Shown piece after piece: positions 26,201 through 38,165 of a stretch of 64,000 nt of DNA. Position 1 is the stretch's first letter; every line of letters starts with the position of its first letter. The notes beneath the pieces are model-generated. The model was not told the origin of the DNA. It was given only the letters and a program-made list of their open reading frames with translations, and made no database searches. A program made the position numbers and the translations under genes. Where the stretch lies: NCBI GenBank assembly GCA_030770545.1, contig CM061097.1:20664501-20728500 (forward strand), in the 5' to 3' direction. Source of the stretch: Macropodus opercularis. Lineage: Eukaryota; Chordata; Actinopteri; Anabantiformes; Osphronemidae.

Positions 26201-26560
26201 CAGCGACAGGTTCTCCTAAACCAGGCCACAGGTTCTCCTAAACCAGGCTACAGGTTCACCTAAACCAGGCTACAGGGTTCACCTAAACCAAGCTACAGGT
26301 TCACCTAAACCAGGCCACAGGGTTCACCTAAACCAGCCTACAGGTTCTCCTAAACCAGGCCACAGGGTTCACCTAAACCAGGCTACAGGTTCACCTAAAC
26401 CAGGCTACAGGTTCTCCTAAACCAGGCTACAGGTTCACCTAAACCAGGCTACAGGGTTCACCTAAACCAAGCTACAGGTTCACCTAAACCAGGCTACAGG
26501 TTCACCTAAACCAGGCCACAGGGTTCTCCTAAACCAGGCCACAGGGTTCACCTAAACCAG
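23250..26560. repeat. 2314-bp-offset older duplication inside the minisatellite
   Basis: Three markers share a 2314-base offset: AAATCAGGCCACAGGTTC (23274 and 25588), AGCGACAGG followed by GGCCACAGGTTC (23347 and 25661) and GTTCACTTAAACC (23467 and 25781). The copies have since diverged at single bases, for example CCACAGGGTTTTCC near 23733 against GCGACAGGGTTCTCC near 26044. Confidence 0.85.
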
Positions 26561-29500
26561 GCTACAGGGTTCACCTAAACCAAGCTACAGGTTCACCTAA
26601 ACCAGGCTACAGGTTCACCTAAACCAGGCCACAGGGTTCTCCTAAACCAGGCCACAGGGTTCTCCTAAACCAGGCCACAGGGTTCACCTAAACCAGGCCA
26701 CAGGGTTCACCTAAATCAGGCCACAGGGTTCACCTAAACCAGGCCACAGGGTTCACCTAAACCAGGCCACAGGGTTCACCTAAACCAGGCTACAGGTTCA
26801 CCTAAACCAGAACTACAGGTTCTCCTAAACCAGGCCACAGTGTTCACCTAAACCAGGCTACAGGTTCTCCTAAACCCAGCGACAGGTTCTCCTAAACCAG
26901 GCTACAGGTTCTCCTAAACCCAGCGACAGGTTCTCCTAAACCAGGCCACAGTGTTCACCTAAACCAGGCTACAGGTTCTCCTAAACCAGGCCACAGGTTC
27001 TCCTAAACCAGGCTACAGGTTCTCCTAAACCCAGCGACAGGTTCTCCTAAACCAGGCCACAGTGTTCACCTAAACCAGGCTACAGGTTCACCTAAACCAG
27101 GCCACAGGGTTCACCTAAACCAGGCTACAGGTTCTCCTAAACCAGGCCACAGGGTTCACCTAAACCAGGCCACAGGGTTCACCTAAACCAGGCTACAGGT
27201 TCACCTAAACCAGGCTACAGGTTCTCCTAAACCAGGCTACAGGTTCACCTAAACCAGGCTACAGGTTCTCCTAAACCAGGCTACAGGTTCACCTAAACCA
27301 GGCTACAGGTTCTTCTAATCCAGGCCACAGGGTTCACCTAAACCAGGCTACAGGGTTCACCTAAACCAGGCTACAGGTTCACCTAAACCAGGCCACAGGG
27401 TTCTTCTAAACCAGGCCACAGGTTCACCTAAACCAGGCCACAGGGTTCACCTAAACCAGGCTACAGGGTTCACCTAAACCAGGCCACAGGTTCTCCTAAA
27501 CCAGGCCACAGGTTCTCCTAAACCAAGCTACAGGGTTCACCTAAACCAGGCCACAGGGTTCACCTAAACCAGGCCACAGGGTTCACCTAAACCAAGCTAC
27601 AGGTTCTCCTAAACCAGGCCACAGGTTCTTCTAATTCTGGCCACAGGGTTTACCTAAACCAGGCTACAGGGTTCACCTAAACCAGGCCACAGGGTTCACC
27701 TAAACCAGGCCACAGGGTTCTTCTAAACCAGGCCACAGGTTCACCTAAACCAGGCCACAGGGTTCACCTAAACCAGGCTACAGGTTCACCTAAACCAGGC
27801 TACAGGTTCTCCTAAACCAGGCCACAGGTTCTCCTAAACCAAGCTACAGGGTTCACCTAAACCAGGCCACAGGGTTCACCTAAACCAGGCCACATGGTTC
27901 ACCTAAACCAAGCTACAGGTTCTCCTAAACCAGGCCACAGGGTTCACCTAAACCAAGCTACAGGTTCACCTAAACCAGGTTACAGGTTCACCTAAACCAG
28001 GCCACAGGGTTCACCTAAACCAGGTTACAGGTTCACCTAAACCAGGCTACAGGGTTCACCTAAACCAGGCTACAGGTTCTCCTAAACCAGGCTACAGGTT
28101 CACCTAAACCAAGCTACAGGTTCACCTAAACCAGGCTACAGGTTCACCTAAACCAGGCTTCAGGTTCTCCTAAACCAGGCTACAGGTTCACCTAAACCAA
28201 GCTACAGGTTCACCTAAACCAGGCCACAGGGTTCTCCTAAACCAGGCCACAGGGTTCACCTAAACCAGGCTACAGGGTTCACCTAAACCAGGCCACAGGG
28301 TTCTCCTAAACCAGGCTACAGGTTCTCCTAAACCCAGCGACAGGTTCTCCTAAACCAGGCCACAGGTTCTCCTAAACCAGGCTACAGGTTCACCTAAACC
28401 AGGCTACAGGGTTCACCTAAACCAAGCTACAGGTTCACCTAAACCAGGCCACAGGGTTCACCTAAACCAGCCTACAGGTTCTCCTAAACCAGGCCACAGG
28501 GTTCACCTAAACCAGGCTACAGGTTCACCTAAACCAGGCTACAGGTTCTCCTAAACCAGGCTACAGGTTCACCTAAACCAGGCTACAGGGTTCACCTAAA
28601 CCAAGCTACAGGTTCACCTAAACCAGGCTACAGGTTCACCTAAACCAGGCCACAGGGTTCTCCTAAACCAGGCCACAGGGTTCACCTAAACCAGGCTACA
28701 GGGTTCACCTAAACCAAGCTACAGGTTCACCTAAACCAGGCTACAGGTTCACCTAAACCAGGCCACAGGGTTCTCCTAAACCAGGCCACAGGGTTCTCCT
28801 AAACCAGGCCACAGGGTTCACCTAAACCAGGCCACAGGGTTCACCTAAATCAGGCCACAGGGTTCACCTAAACCAGGCCACAGGGTTCACCTAAACCAGG
28901 CCACAGGGTTCACCTAAACCAGGCTACAGGTTCACCTAAACCAGAACTACAGGTTCTCCTAAACCAGGCCACAGTGTTCACCTAAACCAGGCTACAGGTT
29001 CTCCTAAACCCAGCGACAGGTTCTCCTAAACCAGGCTACAGGTTCTCCTAAACCCAGCGACAGGTTCTCCTAAACCAGGCCACAGTGTTCACCTAAACCA
29101 GGCTACAGGTTCTCCTAAACCAGGCCACAGGTTCTCCTAAACCAGGCTACAGGTTCTCCTAAACCCAGCGACAGGTTCTCCTAAACCAGGCTACAGTGTT
29201 CACCTAAACCAGGCTACAGGTTCACCTAAACCAGGCCACAGGGTTCACCTAAACCAGGCTACAGGTTCTCCTAAACCAGGCCACAGGGTTCACCTAAACC
29301 AGGCCACAGGGTTCACCTAAACCAGGCTACAGGTTCACCTAAACCAGGCTACAGGTTCTCCTAAACCAGGCTACAGGTTCACCTAAACCAGGCTACAGGT
29401 TCTCCTAAACCAGGCTACAGGTTCACCTAAACCAGGCTACAGGTTCTTCTAATCCAGGCCACAGGGTTCACCTAAACCAGGCTACAGGGTTCACCTAAAC

Positions 29501-30390
29501 CAGGCTACAGGTTCACCTAAACCAGGCCACAGGGTTCTTCTAAACCAGGCCACAGGTTCACCTAAACCAGGCCACAGGGTTCACCTAAACCAGGCTACAG
29601 GGTTCACCTAAACCAGGCCACAGGTTCTCCTAAACCAGGCCACAGGTTCTCCTAAACCAAGCTACAGGGTTCACCTAAACCAGGCCACAGGGTTCACCTA
29701 AACCAGGCCACAGGGTTCACCTAAACCAAGCTACAGGTTCTCCTAAACCAGGCCACAGGTTCTTCTAATTCTGGCCACAGGGTTTACCTAAACCAGGCTA
29801 CAGGGTTCACCTAAACCAGGCCACAGGGTTCACCTAAACCAGGCCACAGGGTTCTTCTAAACCAGGCCACAGGTTCACCTAAACCAGGCCACAGGGTTCA
29901 CCTAAACCAGGCTACAGGTTCACCTAAACCAGGCTACAGGTTCTCCTAAACCAGGCCACAGGTTCTCCTAAACCAAGCTACAGGGTTCACCTAAACCAGG
30001 CCACAGGGTTCACCTAAACCAGGCCACATGGTTCACCTAAACCAAGCTACAGGTTCTCCTAAACCAGGCCACAGGGTTCACCTAAACCAAGCTACAGGTT
30101 CACCTAAACCAGGTTACAGGTTCACCTAAACCAGGCCACAGGGTTCACCTAAACCAGGTTACAGGTTCACCTAAACCAGGCTACAGGGTTCACCTAAACC
30201 AGGCTACAGGTTCTCCTAAACCAGGCTACAGGTTCACCTAAACCAAGCTACAGGTTCACCTAAACCAGGCTACAGGTTCACCTAAACCAGGCTTCAGGTT
30301 CTCCTAAACCAGGCTACAGGTTCACCTAAACCAAGCTACAGGTTCACCTAAACCAGGCCACAGGGTTCTCCTAAACCAGGCCACAGGGTT
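26075..30390. repeat. 2134-bp higher-order duplication inside the minisatellite
   Basis: Rare private variants occur twice with an exact 2134-base offset: CCAGAACTACAGG (AACTAC at 26811 and 28945), CTAATTCTGGCC (27631 and 29765), CACATGGTTC (27891 and 30025) and GGCTTCAGG (28156 and 30290). The block covers about 26075-28208 and recurs from about 28209 until similarity breaks near 30390. The four markers fix the offset; the block ends are approximate. Confidence 0.92.
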
Positions 30391-30807
30391 CTTCTAAACC
30401 AGGCCACAGGTTCACCTAAACCAGGCCACAGGGTTCACCTAAACCAGGCTACAGGTTCACCTAAACCAGGCTACAGGTTCTCCTAAACCAGGCCACAGGT
30501 TCTCCTAAACCAAGCTACAGGGTTCACCTAAACCAGGCCACAGGGTTCACCTAAACCAGGCCACAGGGTTCACCTAAACCAAGCTACAGGTTCTCCTAAA
30601 CCAGGCCACAGGTTCTTCTAATCCAGGCCACAGGGTTCACCTAAACCAGGCTACAGGGTTCACCTAAACCAGGCCACAGGGTTCACCTAAACCAGGCTAC
30701 AGGTTCTCCTAAACCAGGCCACAGGTTCTCCTAAACCAGGCTACAGGTTCTCCTAAACCAGGCCACAGGTTCTCCTAAACCCAGCCACAGGGTTCACCTA
30801 AACCAGG

Positions 30808-33800
30808 GAACGGACCTTCTTGACTGTCTGAGACCAGATACGGCTGAGCTCACTTTTCAACAAAGTTGTTGCTAAACTAAATGTTTTACCACTGTACCAT
30901 CTAAGAAAAGATTTATTTAGGAACTAAGGCCTTCATCAAGTTAAAATTAAAATCTCCCATAATCATTATGTCATCACTGTGACTAACCACATCTCAGATG
31001 ATCTCAATACCACAATGTAACAGTGGCGTAGTTTGACAGGAATATACTATAAGCTTTGGATGAGGTTAACCATGGAAATGTCCTAAACTGTACATTAAAA
31101 GCATCATTTAATTATCATTACTTCAGCTTCACTTTCTCCTTCTTGGTAGTTTTTATCTAGTCAGAGGTAGATGCAGTTTGAAGGAATCTGTGGACGTGTT
31201 CTTTAGAGTAATAAACTAAAAGCAGCCTACTCAACTTCACCCGATGAAGTGGGCGGAGGGTTTAGTAGTTTTGTGTAATATGGCCATGTGAATACAACAG
31301 GAAGTCGTGTCCACTGGAGTGTAACGGAACTTTTATATCACTATTATTAGGAACTGATCAAAGGCTTTGTGATCAGGTGACACATCTTACTCCTAAACTG
31401 TAGCTTAGTGGTGGACTACAGTGAGCATCAGCACACAAAGTGCCAGAGCGGCAGGATCTTCCAGTAAAGCAGCACCTCTCTAGCAGTAAAGCTGTTACTG
31501 CTCGTTCAACAGTGATAACGTTCGGCTTTAAAGGTGTCCTTTAGTGTCAGCGCTCTGTTAACCTTCTGTTTCATGGTGACGGCCGACAGACATTCCAGTG
31601 AATCTGGCAAACTGCCCCGTTCGTTTGCTTTTCGTACTTGACAGACACAGGTTTGCCAGCGAAGGCAGCGTTTCCCTGAACCATCAGCCTGGCCTACATT
31701 CTAGGTAAAGTTCACAGCATCATTGATGGCTGCTGCGCGGGAAGGCTCAATGGCAGCTGTTTGAACAACATTTACTGTTCACTGGTGGCCGTTCAATTGT
31801 TGACATTTCCCAGGCACTCGCTGCTCTGTGCGCGTATGTGTTCAACACAGTTCGACGTCTGAAAACAAAGTTGCCTTCAAACGCTACGTCTCAGTGTTGA
31901 CTCAGGGATGCCTGCACAGCTCGCTCTCCAAATGACTGGAGAGTCCTGACGAGCTGGAAGACGCGGCGCCACGTCCAAGACAAACCAAACAGCACAATGT
32001 GCAATGTTTTCCAGTGCAAACAGTGTTCTTCTTGTTTTCCGTGTTATTTTGCCACCATCCAGTTCTGTGTGGCTCTTCCTCAGCCTCAACCACATTTCAT
32101 GCGATTCCTTTGGTTTGTGATTTGATGCCATGTCTTAACCTGATATTGTTTAATTTTTGACATTTTGTGTTTGATATGTTTAAGACATTTAAATGAGGAA
32201 CTTGATTGACAGAGCTAGAGGCAATGTTGTTTCAGGACAAGAAGACAAACTCATCCTTTAACATTCAAATCCCTTCGTTTTCAAGTGTGTGTAAACACTT
32301 CACACCATTATCATTATTCTGGGAAACTCACCTTGAATCTTACTCCCACCATGCAAGTTGTTGGAGAACAGTGGGAGTTAGGGGCCTTGAGACTGCCAGG
32401 GGGCTTCTGATCACACGGTGGCTGCTCCAGTCCTGACCCGAGGCTACTGTCAAACCAAAAACTCTTTTGATGACTGAGTCATTTGTTTGTGGTTTTGGTT
32501 TCATGGCACAGTGTTTAGCAAGAGGAGCCTGGACGAGTTGGGTTAACCGAAGACTGAACTGTAGGTGCGAGTGGCCGCCTGTTTGTAAAGAACGTAACGC
32601 ACTTTAACTTGTAACAGCTCAGAGCCAGGTGAGGCGTGTGTCACAGTTCAGAGTTGTCCAGCAGAGAGCAGCCCAGACCTGTTAAAGCTTCATGTTCAGC
32701 TTTACAGCAGCACATTCACACTGAGGATACATGTTCACTGGAAATGTATGTGGACCTCTTCAACTCTTATCTCTCGTCTCCGTGTTTCGTAATATTGTTT
32801 GACAGTGTCACAGAAAGTTCACATCCCTGGAACAAGTTATTGTTATGTAACATTTTTCCTTTAGTTGTGACAGTAAGCAAACACAAGCAAAACTATGCAA
32901 ACAGCAATATTAAAACAACTTCACCTTCTTTCTGTGTTGGATTTCTTTTCAGTCCCACATGCACAAACGCGGTGTCCTCAGCCGGGCTGCTCTCTGAGTG
33001 TTAATGTGACCAGAGGAAGTTGTTGTTCACCGTCATATTTCACTAATGTGTGTTGTTGTTTACTTCCAGTGCTGAGCCAAAACCTGATTATGTCATCCAC
33101 ACATTTAAAGGAGATTCATTCGGCCTTTTCACCAGAGGTTCAGCTGTTTTTTTAGCTACGATTGTGTTTGATGGTAACACTCTGGCTTTACTCTTTATAT
33201 CCTGCTCACACTGTGTCATGTAACTATTTAGCTTTGAACACACTCATTCTGATGTAGCCAGTGGCACAGGAAACCTTACAAGCACGAAGGGAAGAATGGA
33301 TCCCACCAAAGACAGGGACCAATTAAAAATCTGGATATATCTGGACAGAGCCGTGCATGGCACACAGCTCAAGAATGCTGCAGAAAGCAGACGCCTTTTG
33401 TGAGGAGGAATGTAAGAAAGAATGAGAAGCATTGAAGGACTTTACACTGGCTACAAAAACAGTTTTCAAACTGTGTCCTACCTGGAAGAAGCAACTCTAG
33501 CCAGTAATGAAAAGGGATTAAAATACTAAACCCAAGTTCACTTTAAAGATGTTATTGCTTTGCTTATTTATGTTTTCATTAATTTCATGCTTATGTATGT
33601 ATCATATGTTAACTACATTTATTTGACAACTTGAAATACTACTTACATCTATGAATCACAGGCTTTGATTATCACCGTGTGTCATTCACAATATTTATTC
33701 ATAACATTTTCAAACTAAAGGTCAGCAAAGCAGTGGAGAGGTAATAAAATTAGCTGCATGTGCAACAGGCCACAGCTGAGCTGGAGTCAGCCCTGCTGTC

Positions 33801-34889
33801 ACAGAGTGGGACACATGGGACTCTCTGCCCAGGTCTCCAGTCCACGGCAGGGCCAACGGACACGAGCCTTTACTCTGAGGCAACTTTAGTTCTACATGTT
33901 GTAGCGGATCTGAATCCTCGACTCTTCGTTGTGTACTGCGTCTTACTACAGTTCTTACAGGCATCATCTCCAGCTCTTGTATGGTTTATCATTGTTCATA
34001 TCATCTTCAATGAGCTAGTCCCACCCACATCACTGCACTTAGTAAGTGATTACATTAATACGGTCACTGTATTGACTGTACATACAGTGTTTGACCCAGT
34101 AATAATCCTGCTGATTATATAACAGCTATGACTGTGATGAGGATGATGATAAAAGGATTATGCTGTAATGACATATGTGATCAGTATGCGCATTATCGAT
34201 TGCCATGATCATTATTTCTACTCGCCGATCACTGCAGTTACCATGGATTCTGTGTTTTTTTCCACTGTTGTGTGCAATGTAATCGTTGGCTGTAAACAAC
34301 TGTGAGCTGTATATTTAGATGTTGATTATAAAATGCCGAACCTGCGTGTGCTGTTATTAAACCATTAGCCGCTGTATACACAGCACACATTCCATTCCGC
34401 TGCAGTCTCTGCGGGGGGCATCGGGTTTGGATGTTCTCTGCTGTGTTGCACATATCAGATCCAAAAAAGCTGAGACAAAGTCAAAATTCCTTCCATTCCT
34501 TCAATATTAAACATTATTAACATCAACTTTGTTTGTACACTTCAGAATCCGTTTTTACCGCGTTTACCCTTTTGGACAGTGGCGAGGAGACAGAGACGCA
34601 GACAGAGCGAGTACAGTGACAGGCAACACAGGCTCTGCTTCCTTTGGTTCAGCGTTTCAAACTGCTTATCTCATGTTAATTCTTCCATCTGCTTAGGTTG
34701 GCTCATCGAGTCGTTTTGCTTTCTTTACCTTGACCCTCACATGCACACCTGAGCCAGGTGCTCACGCTGGATGCACTCCCACCACACTTGGTTCTGTCCC
34801 TGACTCTGCTTCACTCATTCTTCACCTCAGTTCCCTGTGAGTTTGCTGGATTGTCGACTGTTATGTTCAGACTTTCCCGCTGGCTTCCA
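30808..34889. other. Intergenic region between the two tandem arrays
   Basis: About 4 kb of single-copy-looking sequence. Apart from one Tc1-like scrap at 33240-33320 I recognise no gene, RNA or repeat. Short ORFs up to about 120 codons show no recognisable domain and no splice-linked partner. Confidence 0.55.
33240..33320 (+). mobile_element. Tc1-like transposase remnant
   Basis: Plus-strand reading from about 33257 gives ASGTGNLTSTKGRMDPTK. This resembles the ASGTGN...GRMDS.KY segment of fish Tc1-like transposases. The frame continues about 45 residues with weaker resemblance and then stops. No inverted repeats recognised, so this is a decayed fragment. Confidence 0.5.
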
Positions 34890-36318
34890 CATGGCTGCTT
34901 CATGGCTGCTTCATGGCTGCTACATGGCTGCTTCATGGCTGCTACATGGCTGCTACATGGCTGCTTCATGGCTGCTACATGGCTGCTTCATGGCTGCTAC
35001 ATGGCTGCTTCATGGCTGCTACATGGCTGCTTCATGGCTGCTACATGGCTGCTTCATGGCTGCTACATGGCTGCTTCATGGCTGCTTCATGGCTGCTACA
35101 TGGCTGCTTCATGGCTGCTTCATGGCTGCTACATGGCTGCTTCATGGCTGCTACATGGCTGCTTCATGGCTGCTTCATGGCTGCTTCATGGCTGCTACAT
35201 GGCTGCTTCATGGCTGCTACATGGCTGCTTCATGGCTGCTACATGGCTGCTACATGGCTGCTTCATGGCTGCTTCATGGCTGCTACATGGCTGCTTCATG
35301 GCTGCTACATGGCTGCTACATGGCTGCTTCATGGCTGCTACATGGCTGCTTCATGGCTGCTTCATGGCTGCTTCATGGCTGCTACATGGCTGCTTCATGG
35401 CTGCTTCATGGCTGCTACATGGCTGCTTCATGGCTGCTACATGGCTGCTACATGGCTGCTTCATGGCTGCTACATGGCTGCTTCATGGCTGCTTCATGGC
35501 TGCTTCATGGCTGCTACATGGCTGCTTCATGGCTGCTACATGGCTGCTTCATGGCTGCTACATGGCTGCTACATGGCTGCTTCATGGCTGCTTCATGGCT
35601 GCTACATGGCTGCTACATGGCTGCTTCATGGCTGCTACATGGCTGCTTCATGGCTGCTACATGGCTGCTTCATGGCTGCTACATGGCTGCTTCATGGCTG
35701 CTTCATGGCTGCTTCATGGCTGCTTCATGGCTGCTACATGGCTGCTTCATGGCTGCTACATGGCTGCTTCATGGCTGCTACATGGCTGCTACATGGCTGC
35801 TTCATGGCTGCTACATGGCTGCTACATGGCTGCTTCATGGCTGCTACATGGCTGCTTCATGGCTGCTTCATGGCTGCTTCATGGCTGCTTCATGGCTGCT
35901 ACATGGCTGCTTCATGGCTGCTACATGGCTGCTACATGGCTGCTTCATGGCTGCTTCATGGCTGCTTCATGGCTGCTACATGGCTGCTTCATGGCTGCTA
36001 CATGGCTGCTTCATGGCTGCTTCATGGCTGCTTCATGGCTGCTACATGGCTGCTTCATGGCTGCTTCATGGCTGCTACATGGCTGCTTCATGGCTGCTTC
36101 ATGGCTGCTACATGGCTGCTTCATGGCTGCTTCATGGCTGCTTCATGGCTGCTTCATGGCTGCTTCATGGCTGCTACATGGCTGCTTCATGGCTGCTACA
36201 TGGCTGCTACATGGCTGCTTCATGGCTGCTACATGGCTGCTTCATGGCTGCTACATGGCTGCTACATGGCTGCTTCATGGCTGCTACATGGCTGCTTCAT
36301 GGCTGCTTCATGGCTGCT
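34890..36318. repeat. 11-bp minisatellite with one variable base, about 130 copies
   Basis: Perfect head-to-tail repeat of CATGGCTGCTW, where W is T or A; I found no other substitution or indel inside the array. Because 11 is not a multiple of three and no phase contains a stop codon, all three plus-strand frames stay open. They appear as overlapping ORFs of 523, 506 and 483 codons with an 11-residue period (MAASWLLHGCF and its T/Y variants). No coding evidence beyond openness: no domain, no splice structure, no relative. The minus strand has a stop in each unit. T variants occur in runs of up to five, and A variants in runs of at most two in the parts I read. Confidence 0.98.
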
Positions 36319-36579
36319 GTCAACCCTAGGTTGCCTTCTGACCTCATCTCCACCTGAAACCTGATACCGTTAGTGATTTTGCCTTGGTGGGCTCCCATCA
36401 TCAGGCCCTGAGAGCACAGGCTTGGATCCTTCAGTGTTAGCCTGGGGTGTGCCTGACCTGGTCCCGGGTGTTCTCTCTCTGGGGAACTGGGTGGGTGACG
36501 CATAGCCTAGCACTCCATGCTGCGTGTTAAGCTGTTAGACAGGTAAGATATGAGGAAAAGATATAAATACGCAAGGACA

Positions 36580-36745
36580 ACGTCCAATAAATGGACAACA
36601 ATAGTCTGGTTTAAAAGAAAAGCATGATAGTGTCGGTGTAGCGTTAATATGTTGACTAAGGAGGGAAGACTGTTCCATAGTTTAGACTCTGCTACTGCAA
36701 AGGCATAGCTGCCTCCAGGCTCACCTTGCAAAAGAGTCACACATA
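36580..36745 (-). mobile_element. LINE reverse-transcriptase C-terminal remnant
   Basis: The minus-strand reading contains GSYAFAVAESKLWNSLPS, then a Leu-rich segment. It resembles the typical C-terminal end of fish non-LTR retrotransposon ORF2 proteins (AFSVAAPKLWNSLP, then a basic helix). The surrounding 109-codon ORF has no more of the reverse transcriptase, so this is a 5'-truncated relic. Confidence 0.55.
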
Positions 36746-37258
36746 AGGTAAAATCCATATACGAGACCTTTTTCTCTGACAACTTTACTCTAGACAAAGA
36801 GTTAATTGACCTCAGAATAACATGAATAAATGTCATTGTCCACTGGTCAGTAAAGTCATCATTACCTCATTTACACAGATTCATCCAGGTGTTCGGTGTC
36901 ATCTACACATGACCCCACCTGTAGGATTCCAGCTCAGACCAAGGTCTTCATCTGTCTGAGGAACGCTGAGGCGTGCTCATACGATCACCTGCCTTTGGGC
37001 TTAGCATGCTGTGGGCTCTGCTGCTACCAATACGGAGGTAAAGGCAACTGGACAAAGGAATGTAATCCCAATGAGAACAAAGACATGTGAAGCACTAAAG
37101 TTGTTTAAAGCTTCCGGGTTTCTGTAAATCTCATAAATTTAGACAGCTGGCCTTCAAGCCATCTGCTTCCCACACAAGTCTTCCGAGAAGCATTTCCCCG
37201 TGGGTTTAAAGGTTACGAGATAAACTTCAGTTTGAAGTTCTGCACATTCTACATGAGT

Positions 37259-37350
37259 GTGAAAATGAGAATGAGAATGAGAATGAGAATAAGAATGAGA
37301 ATGAGAATGAGAATGAGAATGAGAATGAGAATGAGAATGAGAATAAGAAA
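37259..37350. repeat. (AATGAG)n hexanucleotide microsatellite
   Basis: About 15 copies of a GAGAAT/AATGAG hexamer with AATAAG interruptions. The minus-strand Ser-His repeat ORF across it is an artefact of the repeat. Confidence 0.95.
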
Positions 37351-38084
37351 GACTATTAGTGTCACGGTGGGTAAATTGCATTTTACAACAGCCAAGTAAG
37401 TTACAGCTTATTATTCCACATTAGAAATAAATATTGCACAGGTTTTCACAGCCGCGCTGGGTTATTGACAGTGCTAGTGTTACTAAGGGACGAACATTAG
37501 CGAACAGGCCAATGACTTAAATGTGAGACCAGTAGAAACGTAACCTAAGAAAGCCTCGATTTTTCAGACAGAGAATGAGCAGAAAGAATATGTGCAAAGA
37601 ATCTTCAGCAAATTGATGGAATGTAAATTGAAAGTTGAAAGCAGTAAAGACCTGCAGAGATGTAGGAATGCATGTCTAAAGGTGCTGCTTAAAGCCTGTT
37701 AATGAGAAGCCATGTTGATTTATCACTACACTTACTGCTTTTAGTTATTGCAGTTCCAATAACCCTCACAAGAGATGAGGTGCGCAAACAAAGACTCCTC
37801 AATCTTCTTTTCAAGCACAGCTAATTGACATTCCTGTTGTCAAAGTAACAAGTCAAGAGGAAGCTGCTAAGCTAGTAAGCATAATACACTGTTTCCTTGG
37901 CAACTGTTGTGTGGAGGCAGCTTTAGGAAATTCTCAATAATGCCCATCTGACAACTCTCTTCCAACTGGTGAGCCAGCATTGAGAAGCGAGAAGTGTTAA
38001 CCAATCTATGCACCTGCTCTAGTGCTCTCTGCACAAAGTCAAACAATAAGTCTAATGCCATGAAACCCTGCATCCTGTGTGTGC

Positions 38085-38165
38085 GTGTCTGTCCATGCAC
38101 GATGGACTGGCAACCTGTCCAGGACGGCCCCCGCCTCTCCTGGGTCAGGGGTCAGGCACCCAGGG
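38085..38165 (+). repeat. L2-like fish repeat fragment
   Basis: Contains GATGGACTGGCAACCTGTCC followed by a GGCCCCCGCCTCTC segment, the signature of a widespread fish LINE/SINE 3' region. Fragmentary; class assigned from memory. Confidence 0.5.

Larger units (their letters stand above)
19705..30807. repeat. Giant minisatellite, 22/23-bp unit, about 490 copies (11.1 kb)
   Basis: Uninterrupted head-to-tail array. The long unit is 23 bp, for example GGCCACAGGGTTCACCTAAA plus CCA; the short unit is 22 bp with GGCTACAGGTTC in place of GGCCACAGGGTTC. Recurrent variants are TCTCC for TCACC, CCCAGCGACAGG, AAATCAGG, AAACCAAGC and CACAGTGTTC. The left end is mainly 23-mers; 22-mers become common from about 20.6 kb. 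Copy number is span divided by about 22.6. TAA occurs in every unit, and the unit length rotates the frame, so no long ORF exists on either strand. Longer blocks repeat at fixed offsets (separate entries). The array abuts the sub1 promoter on the left and single-copy sequence on the right. Confidence 0.98.

Noticed and set aside
19705..30807. CRISPR array
   Set aside because: The repeats are directly adjacent with no unique spacers, and the genome is vertebrate.
19705..30807. Interstitial telomeric repeat
   Set aside because: CCTAAACC resembles CCCTAA, but the period is 22/23 bases, not 6, and the rest of the unit is unrelated.
34758..36364. Three overlapping plus-strand ORFs of 523, 506 and 483 codons as genes
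   Set aside because: They are the unavoidable product of an 11-bp repeat without stop codons. There is no domain, no splice structure and no frame preference.
37154..37381. Ser-His repeat protein on the minus strand
   Set aside because: Translation of the AATGAG hexanucleotide microsatellite.
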